A stretch of 8,652 nt of DNA from Mesotoga sp. Its GTDB lineage: Bacteria > Thermotogota > Thermotogae > Petrotogales > Kosmotogaceae. The translations under genes were made by a program, and so were the position numbers. The notes beneath the pieces were generated by a model that did not search any database, was not told where the DNA came from, and worked only from the letters and a program-made list of their open reading frames with translations. Below are positions 6,716 through 8,652 of this stretch, one piece after another. Numbering within the stretch: the stretch's first letter is position 1; every line of letters begins with the position of its first letter. Where the stretch lies: assembly GCA_011620045.1 (NCBI GenBank), contig WOZY01000178.1, forward strand, positions 1-8,652, in the 5' to 3' direction.

Positions 6716-7945
6716 TTACAGGAGTTTCTTTGCTTTTATTCTTTGAAGGTTTTCGTACATCGGGAGACCGTGGAGGTAAAGATTCGGTGCTTCCCCTTGA
6801 ATAAGTGGGAGAGCATATGACTTGAACTTTTCGGTAACGTAGAATCCATCATCGGAAATGAAATCTGAGGGAAGATCTTTCGTTCCATTGGCCACCTGCT
6901 CTAAACTGGTTTTAGTATATTCCTTAAGATAAGGTTTACCGCTGAGTCGGCGGATGGAGATCATTATTCCACTTTCGCCATTCACAGCCTCTCGAACAGC
7001 CAAAGCTCCGACTTCAACAGCTTCTTGCCAGTCGATCAAGCTCGCAACGTGCCTTGATGACCTCTGCAAGTAGTCGGGTAGAGCGACATGAACTTTGCAC
7101 TTGAGGGTCTCTCTTATTGCTCTTTCAAGATACTGACCTATCTTTCCGAGCTGTACATTTCCAAATGCGTCATAGTAACCCGCAGTAGAGATGTACGAAC
7201 CGTCCGGTCGTTTCAGAGCTTCTGAAGCTACGATAGAGCAGTATCCTTCTTTCATTATTACGTCTTCTACTCTTGCAATAAAAGACTCTTCGTCAAATGG
7301 AACCTCGGGAAGCAGAATAATCTGGGGACCATGAAATCTGTCAGTACCTGCAAGTGAACCGGACGCAGCTAGCCAGCCAGTGTGACGTCCCATTGACTCC
7401 ATGATAAAGACTTTCGTCGAATCGCTGTACATAGATTTCAAGTCTCTAGTTGCTTCCATAATAGATATTGCAGTAAACCTTGCTGCAGAGCCATAACCAG
7501 GGCAGTGATCTGTTCCTAGAAGATCGTTATCGACAGTCTTGGGGATTCCGATCACCTTCAGTGGAAAGCCAATCTCATCTGCCTTCACACTGATTCTGTA
7601 AGCCGTGTCCATTGAATCGTTCCCCCCGTTATAGAAGAAGTATCGAATTGAATGAGCATCAAAAACTTCGAACAGTCTTTCAAAATCGTCATCGCTTTCT
7701 ATTCTCGTCCTGCAAGAACCGAAAACTGCACCTGGGGTATACGGGATTCTGTCGATCTCACTGCGTTCTTCTTCAGTCAAGTCGAACAGATCTTCATTGA
7801 GGATCCCTTTGATTCCGTTTACACCGGCGAAGATTCTGTCGATCTCTTCAGCCGCAAGTGCTGCAACGATTGTTCCGTAAGCTGATGCGTTGATTACTGA
7901 TGTGACTCCCCCCGATTGAGCATAAACTGCATTGTATCTTTTCAA
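6716..7945 (-). CDS. Pyrophosphate-dependent 6-phosphofructokinase (PPi-PFK)
   Basis: The enzyme phosphorylates fructose 6-phosphate to fructose 1,6-bisphosphate with PPi, reversibly, in glycolysis and gluconeogenesis. Residues are numbered here from the longer ATG version (7972, 418 residues). YAQSGGVTSVINA (17-29) is the N-terminal phosphate-donor loop. GGNDS (116-120) carries Asp119 where ATP enzymes have Gly; PKTVDND (144-150) carries Lys145 where ATP enzymes have Gly and includes the catalytic Asp148. This Asp/Lys pair marks PPi use. MGRHTGW (194-200) binds the sugar phosphate. The protein resembles the roughly 410-420-residue PPi-PFK group with YAQSGG starts known from methanotrophs. 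I prefer the TTG at 7945 as start (409 residues), because it is preceded at 7 bases by GGGGG and gives the family-like beginning MKRYNAVYAQSGG, and because the likely -10 box overlaps the upstream ATG. Its own promoter probably drives it; it converges with treT. Confidence 0.88.
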   Translation of the reverse strand: MKRYNAVYAQSGGVTSVINASAYGTIVAALAAEEIDRIFAGVNGIKGILNEDLFDLTEEERSEIDRIPYTPGAVFGSCRTRIESDDDFERLFEVFDAHSIRYFFYNGGNDSMDTAYRISVKADEIGFPLKVIGIPKTVDNDLLGTDHCPGYGSAARFTAISIMEATRDLKSMYSDSTKVFIMESMGRHTGWLAASGSLAGTDRFHGPQIILLPEVPFDEESFIARVEDVIMKEGYCSIVASEALKRPDGSYISTAGYYDAFGNVQLGKIGQYLERAIRETLKCKVHVALPDYLQRSSRHVASLIDWQEAVEVGALAVREAVNGESGIMISIRRLSGKPYLKEYTKTSLEQVANGTKDLPSDFISDDGFYVTEKFKSYALPLIQGEAPNLYLHGLPMYENLQRIKAKKLL

Positions 7946-7949
7946 TTTG

Positions 7950-7957
7950 CCACCCCC
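7950..7957 (-). promoter_or_regulatory. Ribosome binding site supporting the internal TTG start of the phosphofructokinase
   Basis: On the minus strand GGGGGTGG (7957 down to 7950) resembles GGAGGTGA, and its G5 part ends 7 bases before TTG (7945-7943). The upstream ATG at 7972 has only AGGG nine bases before it. This favours the TTG start. Confidence 0.5.
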
Positions 7958-7970
7958 ACTATTCAGAAAC

Positions 7971-7979
7971 ATAATAGCA
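7971..7979 (-). promoter_or_regulatory. Possible extended -10 promoter of the phosphofructokinase gene
   Basis: The minus strand reads TGCTATTAT (7979 to 7971), an extended -10 one base from consensus. No good -35 is found at 15-18 bases upstream. The transcript would start near 7964, after the ATG at 7972 and about 20 bases before the TTG start, which agrees with the TTG choice. The call rests on one short motif. Confidence 0.4.
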
Positions 7980-8282
7980 GACCCTGTTCTTCCGAATGCG
8001 TAATCAACTCTTCACTAACAGAGCATCGGCACAAAGATCACAAAGGAATAATCCCCGCGTTTCAAAATGATCAAAAAATATGAGGTTCAGGTCCCTGCAA
8101 TGGTTCATAATCTCTCGACACTCACTCAAATAGGTAATCGGGTGTTGGCTCTTACCGAGAGTCAGGCGGCCCAATATTGAATGAGGGAAGTGTTTCTCAG
8201 TTAATCGACGGGTTATCCATACATTCATTCATGACGAACAAAAACATCGAGATTGGCGATAGGTGCTTCCTTGTAGTTTCGA
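7980..8282. other. Intergenic region between aminotransferase and phosphofructokinase genes, doubtful ORFs only
   Basis: About 300 bases hold no gene I can support. A 74-codon frame on the minus strand (8228-8004, starting MNVWITRRL) has three cysteines but no ribosome binding site and no family I recognise. A 37-codon frame on the plus strand (8067-8180, starting MIKKYEVQV) overlaps it antisense; the nearest AAAGGA is about 20 bases before its ATG, too far away. A very weak minus-strand terminator candidate for the aminotransferase gene is ATCG/CGAT (8260-8257 with 8249-8246) followed by TTTTT (8244-8240). A second weak stem is at 8147-8163. Confidence 0.4.
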
Positions 8283-8652
8283 TCAACGCCCGTACCCCTT
8301 GAGGCCCTTCGCAAGTATCTCAATTGCGGCTTTCATCTTTTCCGATGAGAGGACATAAGCAATCCTGACTTCTTTAGTCCCTATGCCTTCAGTTGCGTAG
8401 AACCCCTCCAATGGGGCAACCATTACAGTGCTGCCGTTGTAAGAAAAGTCAGTAAGCATCCATTTGACGAATTCTTCGGCGTTTTCCACAGGAAGCTTGA
8501 CAGAAATATAGAATGCGCCCGCGGGTTTCTGCATTTCTATTCCTTCGATTTTGCTGAGTTCTTCAAAAACCACATCTCTTCTATGTTCATACTCTTTCTG
8601 CACAGAATCTGTATATTCCTTTCCCAGGGTAAGAAGGCCCATTGTTCCAAAC
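8283..8652 (-). CDS. PLP-dependent class I/II aminotransferase, aspartate-aminotransferase-like (C-terminal part)
   Basis: Only the last 122 or so residues are in the window. The frame stays open to the right edge (F-G-T before the first visible Met at 8642), so that Met is internal and the true start lies outside. Visible marks of fold-type I aminotransferases are YEHRRDVVFEEL, the small-domain strand KPAGAFYISVKLP, the stretch TVMVAPLEGFYATEG, and EVRIAYVL, whose Arg is the conserved residue that binds the substrate carboxylate. The wording GFYAT-x-G-x-GTKEVRIAYVL fits the group annotated as aspartate aminotransferase in Bacteroidetes and Thermotogae. The PLP-binding lysine lies outside the window, so catalytic integrity and substrate cannot be judged. 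It is on the same strand as the phosphofructokinase gene but about 340 bases upstream, so co-transcription is doubtful. Confidence 0.82.
   Translation of the reverse strand, partial: FGTMGLLTLGKEYTDSVQKEYEHRRDVVFEELSKIEGIEMQKPAGAFYISVKLPVENAEEFVKWMLTDFSYNGSTVMVAPLEGFYATEGIGTKEVRIAYVLSSEKMKAAIEILAKGLKGYGR

Noticed and set aside
7745..7846. Exact 15-base direct repeat GATTCTGTCGATCTC at 7745-7759 and 7832-7846
   Set aside because: Both copies encode the pentapeptide EIDRI in frame in the phosphofructokinase N-terminal domain; only two copies, and the simplest reading is chance codon identity.
1..8652. CRISPR array, insertion sequence, tRNA, rRNA or phage genes
   Set aside because: Looked for regular spaced repeats, transposase-like proteins with terminal inverted repeats and cloverleaf-like sequence; none seen.

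Overview
The window reads like ordinary bacterial chromosome from a member of the Thermotogae, most likely a mesophilic one such as Mesotoga. That placement is an inference from remembered protein similarity (the TreT, trehalose/maltose-binding-protein and aminotransferase types), moderate GC and the use of TTG starts. No search was run. No rRNA, tRNA, CRISPR array, insertion sequence or phage gene is visible.

Layout. Positions 2-718 (+) hold the 3' part of a degV-type fatty-acid-binding protein gene, cut by the left edge. An intergenic stretch (719-998) ends in a good sigma-A-type promoter overlapped by a near-perfect LacI-family palindrome. From there runs a plus-strand cluster: lacI-type regulator (999-1988), two sugar ABC permeases (2016-3092 and 3089-3955, overlapping by ATGA), a secreted sugar-binding protein (4092-5360) and a trehalose glycosyltransferring synthase, TreT (5437-6672). 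A hairpin follows treT. Two minus-strand genes converge on it: a pyrophosphate-type 6-phosphofructokinase (6716-7945) and, after about 340 bases of non-coding or doubtful sequence, the 3' part of an aspartate-aminotransferase-like gene (8283-8652), cut by the right edge.

How the genes work together. The binding protein resembles the archaeal trehalose/maltose-binding protein and sits just upstream of TreT, which interconverts trehalose plus NDP with NDP-glucose plus glucose. The cluster is therefore best read as a trehalose (perhaps also maltose) uptake and utilisation operon. The LacI protein probably represses it and itself from the palindrome in the promoter. No ATPase (MalK/MsmK) gene is present, so the transporter must borrow one encoded elsewhere. 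The operon resembles the archaeal malE-malF-malG-treT-malK cluster in content, but the order is changed (regulator, permeases, binding protein, treT) and malK is missing. The PPi-dependent phosphofructokinase on the opposite strand would act downstream on the released hexose, but nothing shows that it is co-regulated.

The most interesting details are regulatory: the operator embedded in the lacI promoter, an 11-base anti-SD match with no usable start codon before the binding-protein gene, a perfect GC-rich hairpin between binding protein and treT, and evidence that the phosphofructokinase starts at an internal TTG rather than the first ATG. I see no convincing undescribed system.
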